DNA of 64,000 nt. Source: Hyphomicrobiales bacterium (lineage in GTDB: Bacteria; Pseudomonadota; Alphaproteobacteria; Rhizobiales; Rhizobiaceae). Positions 35,590-43,846 of the stretch are shown piece after piece. Where the stretch lies: NCBI GenBank assembly GCA_900465665.1, contig UBJO01000030.1, positions 1 through 64,000 of the forward strand. The letters are read 5' to 3'. Every line of letters begins with the position of its first letter. Position 1 is the first letter of the stretch. A program made the translations under genes and the position numbers. The notes under the pieces are model-generated. The model was not told where the DNA came from. It searched no databases and worked only from the letters and a program-made list of their open reading frames with translations.

Positions 35590-37059
35590 ATGCAGTCCAA
35601 GACCGTGGATGCTGCAAAGCCTCTCTGGATCATCCTCTCGATCGTCGTCTGCCTGCTGGTGTTGTGTCAGCTCATGCATCAGTCGATGTTCTTTGATGGC
35701 GCCATCTACGCCAGCATCGCGCGCAACTTGGCTGAAGGCGCTGGATCGCCTTGGCGACTGCAGTTCTCCGAGACCTTATTTTCGGTCTTCTCGGAACATC
35801 CGCCTCTGATGATGTGGCTCGAGGCCATTGGTTTTCGTCTGTTCGGCGATACGATCGCCGTTGAGAAATGTTTCTCGCTGATGACGTTGATCGCCAGCGG
35901 CTTCATTCTGCTGAAGATTTGGCAGCGATTGCACGCAAACGATCCCGAGCTTCGGTGGGCAGGCCCCATGGCCCTAGCCATGGCACTCGCCGCCGGACGT
36001 GTCAGCTGGGCCTTCACCAATGGCATGCTCGAAAACCTGCTGATCGTTTTCACATCGCTCGCGATCTACTGTGTTGTCGTCGCTTACGACGGCGCAGGCC
36101 TCAGGAGCACCATATCGCGCTCCGTCTTGATGGTTGCTGCAGGAGTTTTGGTGGCTTTGGCCTTGATGACCAAAGGCTTGGTCGGCCTGTTCCCTCTCGC
36201 AACACCGGGGATATGGTGGCTGGCATTTCGCCGTCGAAATCTGGTCTCCTTCATCGTCGACACATTTGTCATGACGGCGACGGTAATCGTTTTCTTTGCC
36301 GCTCTCTGGCAGTTCGACGACGCCCGGGGGGCGATCGAACGCTATCTCTCCATACAGTTGCTGCCCAGCTTGACTGGACAACGCGGAAGCGGCGGCGGCC
36401 ATTGGAGTGCCGTGCGCGCCTTCGTACGCGTCAATGCCTATCCGGCGATCGTGATGTTGATTGTTCTGCTCTGCGACCGGCGCTGGGGAAATCGCCCGGA
36501 ATTGTCTCGCGATCTGAAGCAGGCGCGTCGACAAACTGCCGCCTTCCTGGCGCTCGTGGGCTTTTCCGCCTCGCTGCCCTTGCTCGTGAGCCCACGCGTC
36601 GCCAGTTTCTATTTCAATCCTTCGTTGGCCTATTTTGCGTCGGCATTCGCGGTTGCGAGCGCACCGGCCGTTATTCGAGCTCTCAAGGCAATGAATGCGC
36701 GCTCGTATCGTCGTCTGACGATCGGCTTGGCTGCGGCGCTTGCGTTGAGCGTCATTCTCGTCGGTTTCAACATCGGTCGCCCTGGCACGGATGCAGCTAC
36801 GATCGCGAACGCTGCAGCCATCGCGGACCATGTCTGCCCGACAACGGGCGCGTGCGAACGTGTCGTCACTGTCTGTGGCGCTGCGGCCGAAGATTGGGCG
36901 CTTTACGGCTATCTCGAGCGTTGGCATAAAGTCAGCCTTGCGCCCATGGACGCCGAGACAGGCAACTATATGGTGGTTGACGATAGCTGCCGCGACCGGG
37001 TTGCCGGCTACCGCGATACAGGTGTCCAGCTCTCGAAATATCGGCTGCTTCAACGCTGA
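35590..37059 (+). CDS. GT-C family (GT39/ArnT-like) integral membrane glycosyltransferase
   Basis: The 489-residue protein has about 10-11 hydrophobic segments and the GT-C hallmark acid in the first periplasmic loop (FFDGAIYASIARNLAEG). A loop with SEHPPLMMWLEAIGFRLFG matches the PMT_2/ArnT family. It would take a sugar from undecaprenyl phosphate and put it on a surface glycan, lipid or protein in the periplasm. It begins 12 nt after the GT2-GtrA gene and ends at a strong terminator, so the two are an operon. The acceptor is unknown; the C-terminal soluble part has paired cysteines. Confidence 0.82.
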   Translation: MQSKTVDAAKPLWIILSIVVCLLVLCQLMHQSMFFDGAIYASIARNLAEGAGSPWRLQFSETLFSVFSEHPPLMMWLEAIGFRLFGDTIAVEKCFSLMTLIASGFILLKIWQRLHANDPELRWAGPMALAMALAAGRVSWAFTNGMLENLLIVFTSLAIYCVVVAYDGAGLRSTISRSVLMVAAGVLVALALMTKGLVGLFPLATPGIWWLAFRRRNLVSFIVDTFVMTATVIVFFAALWQFDDARGAIERYLSIQLLPSLTGQRGSGGGHWSAVRAFVRVNAYPAIVMLIVLLCDRRWGNRPELSRDLKQARRQTAAFLALVGFSASLPLLVSPRVASFYFNPSLAYFASAFAVASAPAVIRALKAMNARSYRRLTIGLAAALALSVILVGFNIGRPGTDAATIANAAAIADHVCPTTGACERVVTVCGAAAEDWALYGYLERWHKVSLAPMDAETGNYMVVDDSCRDRVAGYRDTGVQLSKYRLLQR

Positions 37060-37066
37060 GGTGTGA

Positions 37067-37094
37067 AAACGGCGCCACCTGAGCGGCGCCGTTT
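37067..37094 (+). terminator. Terminator of the glycosyltransferase operon
   Basis: AAACGGCGCC (37067-37076) pairs perfectly with GGCGCCGTTT (37084-37093) around a 7-nt loop. The T-run is short (TTTCGC). It also lies just past the end of the convergent yjhX-like gene and may serve both. Confidence 0.75.
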
Positions 37095-37099
37095 CGCTG

Positions 37100-37357
37100 T
37101 CATCGGTTGTCGAGCTGCGAGCGAACCAGCCGCAAGCCGCGTTCGGTGATCCGATATGGCTGCCCGGTCTGCGATCTGATCGCCTTCAGCCGTTTGAGCT
37201 TTCGAAAGAGCTCGAGGTCGAAGCCTGGGTAGAGCCAGCCGTCGCGGGTGAGGCAGTTGACGGCCTCGATCTTGTGTCTGTCGTCGCGTTCGATTTCGAT
37301 GCGGCCGCCTTGGGCCAGCAAGTGCAGGATGCGCTGTTCGGCGCGTGAAATATCCAT
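37100..37357 (-). CDS. yjhX: YjhX family (UPF0386) protein
   Basis: The 85-residue protein starts MDISRAEQRILHLLAQGGRI and ends with QPYRITERGLRLVRSQLDNR, which closely follows the YjhX/UPF0386 pattern (LSRxEQRxLHxLAxGGRI ... GQPYRIT..GLxxVRxQxDNR). The fold is a winged-helix type. YjhX of E. coli has been reported as a toxin in a toxin-antitoxin pair with YjhQ, a GNAT protein. Here a GNAT gene lies 307 nt away on the other strand, but it is not in an operon with it. Confidence 0.85.
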   Translation of the reverse strand: MDISRAEQRILHLLAQGGRIEIERDDRHKIEAVNCLTRDGWLYPGFDLELFRKLKRLKAIRSQTGQPYRITERGLRLVRSQLDNR

Positions 37358-37664
37358 GGAGATGTTGATCCGGTCTCGCGCCGTTTAAGGCGCACAAAAA
37401 CGATCTGGCGTCCGAATGGGACGTCAGGGCTTCGTTCTCGTCAGGCCCATGCGCGCAAGAAAACTTGCGGGCAGGGCCTTTACCGGGTCTCTGATTGCGA
37501 GCTCAACATGAGGGTTTGATAGGCTTCGACCCCGTCGGCGTCAAGGTCGGCGCCAAGCGAGCTCCATCTTTCGCAATGCGGGATAAGCTGCGCCTGGCGT
37601 TACGGAAGGCTTTGAGATGGCCCGATTCGGTGGTTTACTTTCCTGGGTGTTTCGGAGGTTCTGA
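37358..37664. other. Gene-free interval between yjhX and a GNAT gene
   Basis: A 307-nt divergent intergenic region. It contains no frame that I can support and no strong hairpin; small inverted repeats such as GGCGTCC..GGACGTC near 37411 are weak. It presumably holds promoters for both neighbours. Confidence 0.4.
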
Positions 37665-38171
37665 TTGATCACTATTCGCAATGCCCATGAGGGCGAAGCC
37701 GAGGTTTTGAGCGAGATCGGCCTGCGCGCCTGGCAGAAGGCGATGGCGCCGATCGGCGAGGCGGATGCGATGGCGTCGGCTGCCCGCAGCGCTTTCATGA
37801 ATTTCGCCGAGACCCGCTGGCTCACCATCACCGTTATCGAATGGAACGGCCATACGGCCGGATGGGCAGCGCGTGAAAATCTCGACGAGACGATTTCCGA
37901 CTTCTGGATCGATCCGTCGTTCACCGGCCATGGCCTCGGTTCGGCGCTGCTGCAGTCGATCGAGAAGGAAGTGGCGGAGCAGGGGCTCGATAGCGTCATG
38001 ATGCAGACCCACGCCGAGAACAACGAGGCGATCGCCTTCTTCAAGAAGAACGGCTATTCAATTCACTGGCTGTCGGTCGCCTATAATCCCAAGCTCGACC
38101 GCGACGTTCCCTCGGTTGGGCTATCGAAGCCGGTGTCATCGCCGGGCGATGGTCCCTACGGCGCCTTCTAG
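37665..38171 (+). CDS. GNAT family N-acetyltransferase
   Basis: The 168-residue protein has the GNAT acetyl-CoA loop HGLGSALLQSIEKEV and the end-of-fold motif AENNEAIAFFKKNGYSI. The start is a TTG at 37665: a GGAGG RBS (37654-37658) lies 6 nt upstream, and the protein begins ITIRNAHEGEAEVLSEIG as the family expects. The substrate is unknown. Its stop overlaps the convergent DUF1294 gene by 4 nt. Confidence 0.85.
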   Translation: MITIRNAHEGEAEVLSEIGLRAWQKAMAPIGEADAMASAARSAFMNFAETRWLTITVIEWNGHTAGWAARENLDETISDFWIDPSFTGHGLGSALLQSIEKEVAEQGLDSVMMQTHAENNEAIAFFKKNGYSIHWLSVAYNPKLDRDVPSVGLSKPVSSPGDGPYGAF

Positions 38172-38473
38172 ATCAGCCCAAGCATCCTGGCTGTGATGCC
38201 GGAGACGAGCGCGACCACGGCAAGCAGGTGAAAAACGCAGATCGCCATGAGTTCCGAGCGAAACGGCTCCTTGCGGGTCTTGTGGCGCAGTAGCTGCTGG
38301 GCGCTGACCGCCCCAGGGCTGCCGGCAAGGAACGCAAGCGTCAGAAGCGTCTTTTCGCTGATGCGCCACTGGCCGTAGCGCGCGGCCTGCTTGTCGACGA
38401 AGTAGATTGTAAACACCAGCCCGTTCCAGGCTGTGAACAGTCCGATGATTTTGGCGAGATCGGTGAGAGGCAT
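38168..38473 (-). CDS. DUF1294 family membrane protein
   Basis: The 101-residue protein has three hydrophobic segments and the DUF1294 signature FVDKQAARYGQWRISEKTLLTLAFLAGSPGA followed by QQLLRHKTRKEPFR. This is a membrane domain of unknown function, sometimes fused to a cold-shock domain in other bacteria; here it stands alone. It is transcribed away from gatB. Confidence 0.88.
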   Translation of the reverse strand: MPLTDLAKIIGLFTAWNGLVFTIYFVDKQAARYGQWRISEKTLLTLAFLAGSPGAVSAQQLLRHKTRKEPFRSELMAICVFHLLAVVALVSGITARMLGLI

Positions 38474-38620
38474 TGGTGAAGTTTAGCGGCGGCCCGTTAA
38501 CAACCGAAAAATGCCCGGTGTGCGGCCCGCATTGGCCGAGACCATGCCGAAAGCCTTGCACCGGAAGGTCATTTCCGTTACCTCACCAGTTGAATAAGAT
38601 AGCCTCAAAAGAGCATTTCC

Positions 38621-40126
38621 ATGACCCTTGTCGACGTTCGCACGCCTGATCCGAAACGCTTCATTCCCGGTGCCACTGGCGATTGGGAAGTCATCATCGG
38701 CATGGAAGTCCATGCGCAGGTGCTGTCCAATTCGAAGCTGTTCTCCGGCGCTTCGACCGAATTCGGCAAGCCGCAGAATTCCAACGTCTCGCTGGTCGAT
38801 GCCGCCATGCCCGGCATGCTGCCCGTGATCAACGAGGAATGCGTCGCCCAGGCGGTCCGCACGGGTCTCGGCCTGAAGGCGCAGATCAACAAGCGCTCGA
38901 TCTTCGACCGCAAGAACTACTTCTATCCCGACCTGCCGCAGGGCTATCAGATCTCGCAGTTCAAGGATCCGATCGTCGGCGAGGGCCAGATCGTCATCTC
39001 GCTCGGCCCGGATCGCCAGGGCCAGTTCGAGGATATCGAGATCGGCATCGAGCGCCTGCATCTGGAACAGGACGCCGGCAAGTCGCTGCACGACCAGCAC
39101 GCCACCATGTCCTATGTGGATCTGAACCGTTCGGGCGTCGCCCTGATGGAAATCGTCTCCAAGCCGGACATGCGCTCGTCGGATGAGGCCAAGGCCTACA
39201 TGACCAAGCTGCGCTCGATCGTGCGCTATCTCGGCACCTGCGACGGCAACATGGACGAAGGCTCGATGCGCGCCGACGTCAACGTCTCCGTGCGCCGCCC
39301 GGGCGAAGGCTTCGGCACGCGTTGCGAGATCAAGAACGTCAACTCCATCCGCTTCATCGGCCAGGCGATCGAATACGAAGCCCGTCGCCAGATCGCCATC
39401 CTCGAGGATGGCGGCGTGATCGATCAGGAAACCCGCCTGTTCGACGCCGGCAAGGGCGAGACGCGCTCGATGCGCTCCAAGGAAGACGCGCACGATTATC
39501 GCTACTTCCCGGACCCCGACCTGCTGCCGCTCGAATTCGACGACGCCTATGTGGCGAACCTCGCAGCCGACCTGCCGGAACTGCCTGACGACAAGAAGGA
39601 GCGCTTCGTGCGCGAACTCGGTCTCTCGATCTACGACGCCTCCGTGCTCGTGTCGGAAAAGGCGATCGCCGATTACTTCGAAGCCGTTGCCGAAGGCCGC
39701 GATGGCAAGATGGCTGCCAACTGGGTCATCAACGACCTCTTGGGCGCCTTGAACAAACTCGGCAAGGATATTGAATCGACTCCGGTTTCCGCCGCTCAGC
39801 TCGGTTCGATCATCGACCTCATCAAGGCTGAGACCATCTCCGGCAAGATCGCCAAGGACGTGTTCGAAATCGTTCTGGCCGAAGGCGGAGACCCGGCCGA
39901 GATCGTCGAAAGCCGCGGCATGAAGCAGGTCACCGACACCGGCGCCATCGAAAAGGCCGTGGACGAGATCATCGCTGCCAACCCGGATCAGGTCGCCAAG
40001 GCGCAGGCCAAGCCCGCTCTCGCCGGCTGGTTCGTCGGCCAGGTGATGAAGTCGACCGGCGGCAAGGCCAACCCGCAGGCCGTCCAGGCTCTGGTCAAGG
40101 CCAAGCTCGGCATCGTCGAGGAATAG
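38621..40126 (+). CDS. gatB: Asp-tRNA(Asn)/Glu-tRNA(Gln) amidotransferase subunit B
   Basis: The kinase and tRNA-binding subunit of GatCAB. The 501-residue protein has the GatB signature [13 protein letters not shown] at the start of the core, [19 protein letters not shown], the [14 protein letters not shown] motif and the C-terminal YqeY-like tail domain ([25 protein letters not shown]). It completes the amidotransferase whose C and A subunits are at 32.1-33.9 kb; the separation by 4.7 kb means independent transcription. Confidence 0.96.
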   Translation: MTLVDVRTPDPKRFIPGATGDWEVIIGMEVHAQVLSNSKLFSGASTEFGKPQNSNVSLVDAAMPGMLPVINEECVAQAVRTGLGLKAQINKRSIFDRKNYFYPDLPQGYQISQFKDPIVGEGQIVISLGPDRQGQFEDIEIGIERLHLEQDAGKSLHDQHATMSYVDLNRSGVALMEIVSKPDMRSSDEAKAYMTKLRSIVRYLGTCDGNMDEGSMRADVNVSVRRPGEGFGTRCEIKNVNSIRFIGQAIEYEARRQIAILEDGGVIDQETRLFDAGKGETRSMRSKEDAHDYRYFPDPDLLPLEFDDAYVANLAADLPELPDDKKERFVRELGLSIYDASVLVSEKAIADYFEAVAEGRDGKMAANWVINDLLGALNKLGKDIESTPVSAAQLGSIIDLIKAETISGKIAKDVFEIVLAEGGDPAEIVESRGMKQVTDTGAIEKAVDEIIAANPDQVAKAQAKPALAGWFVGQVMKSTGGKANPQAVQALVKAKLGIVEE

Positions 40127-40130
40127 GTCA

Positions 40131-40180
40131 TCCGGCATCGCCGAAAAGTGTGAAGCGGTTTTCGGATAGCCGATGCCGGA
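40131..40180. repeat. RIME-like rhizobial intergenic palindrome
   Basis: TCCGGCATCG (40131-40140) pairs with CGATGCCGGA (40171-40180), and inside it CCGAAAA (40141-40147) pairs with TTTTCGG (40159-40165) around GTGTGAAGCGG. The inner CCGAAAAGTGTGAAGCGGTT text is the hallmark of RIME, the Rhizobium-specific intergenic mosaic element. It begins 5 nt past gatB and ends just before the RBS of the next gene, so it also lies in the transcript as a strong hairpin. Confidence 0.8.
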
Positions 40181-40189
40181 AGGAAGAAA

Positions 40190-40696
40190 ATGGTCTACTT
40201 CGTCCGCACCGCCAGCGAGCGCGATCTCGACAAGGTTCGCGCTCTCTTGGTCGAAACCTTCCATGCGACCTACGACGCGCTGCTTGGCGCGCCGAAGGTT
40301 GATGAACTGGTCGCGACGCTCTTCTCGCCCGCGGCGTTGAAGACGCGCATGGCAAACAAGAACGCCGAATTCCTGGTGGCCGATGACGGCAAGGAGATCG
40401 GCGGCGTCGGCTATGCGGCCATGTCCGGCGAGATGACCAAGACGGTCATGCTGCATCTGCTCTACGTCCGCCCCTCGCTGCAGCGCGAGGGCATCGGCCG
40501 CGATATCTTCGCCGAGCTCGAAACCTGCTTTCCGGCAGCCGAAATCATGCGGCTCGAGGTCGAGCCGCGCAACGAGGCGGCGATCACGTTCTACCACCGG
40601 CTCGGCTTCACCGATGTCGGCCAGAGCGAAAACAACGGCCCTGGCCAATCCGGCATCCCGGCACTGATCCTCGAAAAACCGCTCGCCAGCTATTGA
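40190..40696 (+). CDS. GNAT family N-acetyltransferase
   Basis: A 168-residue GNAT. The acetyl-CoA loop is LQREGIGRDIFAELE, preceded by MLHLLYVRPS and followed by LEVEPRNEAAITFYHRLGFTDVG. The protein belongs to the general acetyltransferase type with a TFHATYDALLG N-terminal region as in Pfam Acetyltransf_1 members near PaiA. The substrate is unknown. It and the next GNAT gene are 10 nt apart and probably co-transcribed; the RIME hairpin precedes it. Confidence 0.87.
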   Translation: MVYFVRTASERDLDKVRALLVETFHATYDALLGAPKVDELVATLFSPAALKTRMANKNAEFLVADDGKEIGGVGYAAMSGEMTKTVMLHLLYVRPSLQREGIGRDIFAELETCFPAAEIMRLEVEPRNEAAITFYHRLGFTDVGQSENNGPGQSGIPALILEKPLASY

Positions 40697-40706
40697 AGCG
40701 TATCCC

Positions 40707-41171
40707 ATGGCCCCACAGATCATCATTCGCGAAGCCCGCCGGGACGATCTGAAGGCATTGATCGCCATGTTCGCTGCCGATGATATCGGTGGGCACGGCG
40801 ATACGGTTTCCGAAGACGCGCTGCCGGATTACGAGCGCGCGTTTAAGACTATCGCGGCCTCTCCCGACCAGACGCTCTACGTCGCCGAACTGGCCGGCGA
40901 AGTAGTCGGCACCTTCCAGACCGCGATTCCCACGACGCTGACCGGCCGCGGAACGTCCTTCATGATCATCGAGGCCGTGCAGACGCGCGGTGATATGCGC
41001 GGGCAGGGCATCGGCGCCCGGATGATCGAATTCTGCATCGAAAAGGCGAGGGCGCGTGGCCTGCCGCGCGTGCAGCTCATCTCCAATGCCAAGCGCAAGG
41101 ATGCCCATCGCTTCTATGAGCGGCTCGGTTTCGAGCCCTCGCATCTCGGCTTCAAGATGGCGCTGAAATGA
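40707..41171 (+). CDS. GNAT family N-acetyltransferase
   Basis: A 154-residue GNAT with the loop MRGQGIGARMIEFCIEKAR and the final motif LISNAKRKDAHRFYERLGF. It is the second GNAT of a tandem pair, but the two share only the fold-level motifs, so they are not recent duplicates. The acceptor is unknown. The NDUFA12-like gene follows after about 105 nt. Confidence 0.88.
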   Translation: MAPQIIIREARRDDLKALIAMFAADDIGGHGDTVSEDALPDYERAFKTIAASPDQTLYVAELAGEVVGTFQTAIPTTLTGRGTSFMIIEAVQTRGDMRGQGIGARMIEFCIEKARARGLPRVQLISNAKRKDAHRFYERLGFEPSHLGFKMALK

Positions 41172-41276
41172 ACCCTTTTGCCTTCGGAATCACTGGACAA
41201 CAGACGCTGCTGGCGGCATAAGCGAAGGATCGAATTCTGGTCCCGCTTGCTCCCAAGGCAGGCACAAGGAAAAGAC

Positions 41277-41675
41277 ATGAAAACTCTCCTCCTGCAAATT
41301 TTCACCTGGTGGAACGGTCAGACGATCGGTACCCGCTTTGCGACCTGGCGTTTCGGCAAGCGCGTCGGCGAAGATGAATTGGGCAACATCTACTACGAAG
41401 GCGGCACCACCTCCTTCGGCCTTCCGCGCCGTTGGGTGATCTACAAGGGCTACGCGGACGCTTCGGCTATCCCGCCGGGCTGGCACGGCTGGATGCACTA
41501 TCGCACCGACGTACCGCCCTCCAAGGAGACCTATGTCGCCAAGGAATGGCAGAAGGGACACCGCGCCAACCCGACCGGTTCGCCGCAGGCTTACCGTCCG
41601 CCGGGCTCGCTCGCCGTTGCCGGCGAACGTCCGCGCGTCACGGGTGACTATGACGCATGGACGCCCGGCAGCTGA
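41277..41675 (+). CDS. NADH:ubiquinone oxidoreductase NDUFA12/B17.2 family subunit
   Basis: The 132-residue protein contains the family core WWNGQTIGTRFATWRFGKRVGEDELGN, then YYEG..RRWVIYKGYADASAIPPGWHGWMHYRTD and a Pro-rich tail YRPPGSLA. NDUFA12 is an accessory subunit of complex I in mitochondria and alphaproteobacteria. The ATG at 41277 gives the family start MKTLLLQIFTWWNG; a longer reading from 41178 is unlikely. In rhizobia it is usually next to the DUF2155 gene, as here. Confidence 0.92.
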   Translation: MKTLLLQIFTWWNGQTIGTRFATWRFGKRVGEDELGNIYYEGGTTSFGLPRRWVIYKGYADASAIPPGWHGWMHYRTDVPPSKETYVAKEWQKGHRANPTGSPQAYRPPGSLAVAGERPRVTGDYDAWTPGS

Positions 41676-41781
41676 TCGCAGCCAGTCCGGCCCGGTTTTT
41701 GGCCACAATTGACCTATACCCGCAGAATGGCCGCAGACACTGCGGCCTTCTATTTTTGAAATGCGGTGGAGACGGAAAGAT

Positions 41782-42213
41782 ATGAAGCTTCTCACGCGGA
41801 ACCCCGTCCTGCGTGCCGCCGGCATTGCTCTGGCGCTTGGCTCGTCCTTCCTGCCGCAGACGGTTCTCGCCGCCCGCATCGACAATCCTGTCGCCGTCTT
41901 TTCCGGCCTCGACAAGATCACCGGCCGCATCACCACCTTCGACGTCTATGTGAACGAAACCGTCCAGTTCGGCGCCCTGCAGGTGACGCCAAAGGCCTGC
42001 TATTCGCGCGACCAGAGCGAAGTGCAGAAGATCGACGGTTTCGTCGAAGTCGACGAGATCACGCTGGATCGCAAGATTCGCCGCATCTTCACCGGCTGGA
42101 TGTTCGCCGACAGCCCCGGCCTCAACGCCGTCGAACACCCGATCTATGACGTCTGGCTAAAGGACTGCAAGGCGTCGTCGGACGTGCCTGCGCCCGACGC
42201 CAAGACGAACTAA
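41782..42213 (+). CDS. DUF2155 domain-containing secreted protein
   Basis: The 143-residue protein has a signal peptide (about 1-31, ending TVLAA) and then the DUF2155 domain: NPVAVFSGLDKITGRITTFDVYV, the FGALQVTPKACYSR segment and the RIFTGWMFADSPGLNAVEHPIYDVWLKDCK end. The family is found in alphaproteobacteria and has no established function. The paired cysteines (in KACYS and KDCKA) may form a disulphide. It ends at a terminator shared with the convergent DUF2167 gene. Confidence 0.9.
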   Translation: MKLLTRNPVLRAAGIALALGSSFLPQTVLAARIDNPVAVFSGLDKITGRITTFDVYVNETVQFGALQVTPKACYSRDQSEVQKIDGFVEVDEITLDRKIRRIFTGWMFADSPGLNAVEHPIYDVWLKDCKASSDVPAPDAKTN

Positions 42214-42240
42214 CCCTCGGAGATTACGCCGAGGGCTTCT
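42214..42240. terminator. Shared terminator between DUF2155 and DUF2167 genes
   Basis: CCCTCGG (42214-42220) pairs with CCGAGGG (42229-42235), followed by CTTCTT. The stem overlaps the last codons of the convergent DUF2167 gene. Confidence 0.65.
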
Positions 42241-43153
42241 TGCGGGAGAACAGTCCCTTGAGGGCCCGCAATAGCGCTGCTCCCGCGACAAGAACAATCA
42301 CGCCGGCCTTCTTGAAGAAAACGGCCGCCATTGCGAGCAGTCCGACTTTGGCGGCGACCTTCGCGCCGGCTCCGGCCGCGATCATGCCTGCCATGCCGTA
42401 GGCCGCCAGCTTGTCTCCGCTTTCATAATCCTTGTAGGTCTTGCCGCTGTCGAACTTGACCATGGTCAGGACGTCGGGGACGGCGGACTGGATTTCCTTC
42501 AGCTGGTCCATTCCCGCCACGAAATTGAACATGAAGACGCCTTCGCGCCCAAAGACGCGCACGGAATAGTTCAGCGTGTGTGGCTGACTCATGTCGTCGC
42601 CGAAGATGAGATCGCGCGCCCAGTGCAGCGCATGCGCGGATTGGTCGTAGTGCGGGGGCGAAGCCCAGCCGACGAGCGTGATCTTCTCAAATCCCTGCTT
42701 CTCGCGTTCCGGATTGGTTTCCGCGATCGAGTCCTTGATGTTGCGGAGCAGTTCGTCGTAGTCGGTGGATGCGGCATCCACGTCGGAGACGTAGCCGTCA
42801 GCACTGTATTCGACGACAGAGCCCCACGACCCGCCTTCAACGGGAGCGTATTTGGCGGGGAAGACCATGCCCATCGTTCCTTCGCCCGCTTGTGGCGGAT
42901 TGCCCCAGATGTCGACGATTACGCGGCGCGCGTCGGCAGGGCTGAGATAGTAAAATTGCTCGGGAATATTGAGGGTGGCATTCGCGCCCGGAATCTTGAT
43001 CGCGCCTTGCTGAAAGTCGATCTTTTCCAGGATGGCCTTGTCGGCATCTCCGAAACGATCCGCACCCGGAAACATCTCCTGATATGGCTTCGCCTCAGCC
43101 AGGGTTGCTGCCAGAACGAAGAGGGACGTCAGTGCGGCAATTTTCAACTTCAT
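42224..43153 (-). CDS. DUF2167 family exported membrane protein
   Basis: The 309-residue protein has a signal peptide (about 1-21, ending AEAK), the DUF2167 core with FYYLSPADARRVIVDIWGNPP, GMVFPAKYAPVEGGSWGSVVEY and LVGWASPPHYDQSAHALHWARDL, and a C-terminal helix pair rich in Ala/Gly followed by an Arg/Lys end (LFSRKKPSA). It is probably an inner-membrane-anchored periplasmic protein. Function unknown. The ATG at 43153 lies directly before the signal peptide; a further ATG at 43231 would overlap aat. Confidence 0.88.
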   Translation of the reverse strand: MKLKIAALTSLFVLAATLAEAKPYQEMFPGADRFGDADKAILEKIDFQQGAIKIPGANATLNIPEQFYYLSPADARRVIVDIWGNPPQAGEGTMGMVFPAKYAPVEGGSWGSVVEYSADGYVSDVDAASTDYDELLRNIKDSIAETNPEREKQGFEKITLVGWASPPHYDQSAHALHWARDLIFGDDMSQPHTLNYSVRVFGREGVFMFNFVAGMDQLKEIQSAVPDVLTMVKFDSGKTYKDYESGDKLAAYGMAGMIAAGAGAKVAAKVGLLAMAAVFFKKAGVIVLVAGAALLRALKGLFSRKKPSA

Positions 43154-43223
43154 GAACAATACTCCCGTTAAAGGCGCGACAATAGGCGACTTGGAAGTAA
43201 CGTCAACGTGAACGTGTATTTTA

Positions 43224-43841
43224 TTATGCAAAAGACAGATGCGGCGATTGCATCGCCGTGGCGAGCATGTGCTCGTATTCGTCCTTCGGAACGTCGATGG
43301 CGCCGAAGGTCTTCAGGTGCTCGGTGGTGAACTGGGTGTCGAGCAACACGAAACCCTTCTCCTTCAGCCGCTCCACCAGATGCACGAGGCAGATCTTCGA
43401 GGCGTCGGTACGCCGCGAGAACATGCTCTCGCCGAAGAAGGCGGCACCCAGCGACACGCCGTAAAGCCCGCCCACAAGCTGATCGCCATCCCATGCCTCG
43501 ACCGTATGGGCGTGTCCCATGCGAAAGAGCGATGCGTAGAGCGACCTGATCGTCTGGTTGATCCAGGTGCTCGGACGACCTGACGTCTCCTCCGCGCAAG
43601 CGGCGATCACGGCCTCGAAGTCATGGTCGAAGCGGATATCGAACGGTTTGCGCCGGATGGTCTTGGCGAGGCTTTTGGAGACGTGGAAATCATTAAGCGG
43701 CAGAACGCCGCGAAGATCGGGCTCGACCCAGAAGATCTCGGGATCGTCAGCCGATTCGGCCATCGGGAAGAGGCCGATGGAATAGGCGCGCAGGAGAATT
43801 TCCGGTGTGATGCCTGGAGATTTCCTGCGCGACCCTGCCAT
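43224..43841 (-). CDS. aat: Leucyl/phenylalanyl-tRNA-protein transferase
   Basis: Adds Leu or Phe from tRNA to proteins with N-terminal Arg or Lys, marking them for ClpS/ClpAP (N-end rule). The 205-residue protein has the Aat motifs [77 protein letters not shown] and the late [16 protein letters not shown]. It starts 5 nt after accC and is the last gene of the aroQ-accB-accC-aat unit. Confidence 0.95.
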   Translation of the reverse strand: MAGSRRKSPGITPEILLRAYSIGLFPMAESADDPEIFWVEPDLRGVLPLNDFHVSKSLAKTIRRKPFDIRFDHDFEAVIAACAEETSGRPSTWINQTIRSLYASLFRMGHAHTVEAWDGDQLVGGLYGVSLGAAFFGESMFSRRTDASKICLVHLVERLKEKGFVLLDTQFTTEHLKTFGAIDVPKDEYEHMLATAMQSPHLSFA

Positions 43842-43846
43842 TGCGG

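Noticed and set aside
41172..41276. tRNA-like text (GGATCGAATTC) between a GNAT gene and the NDUFA12-type gene
   Set aside because: No acceptor, D or anticodon stems can be drawn around it.
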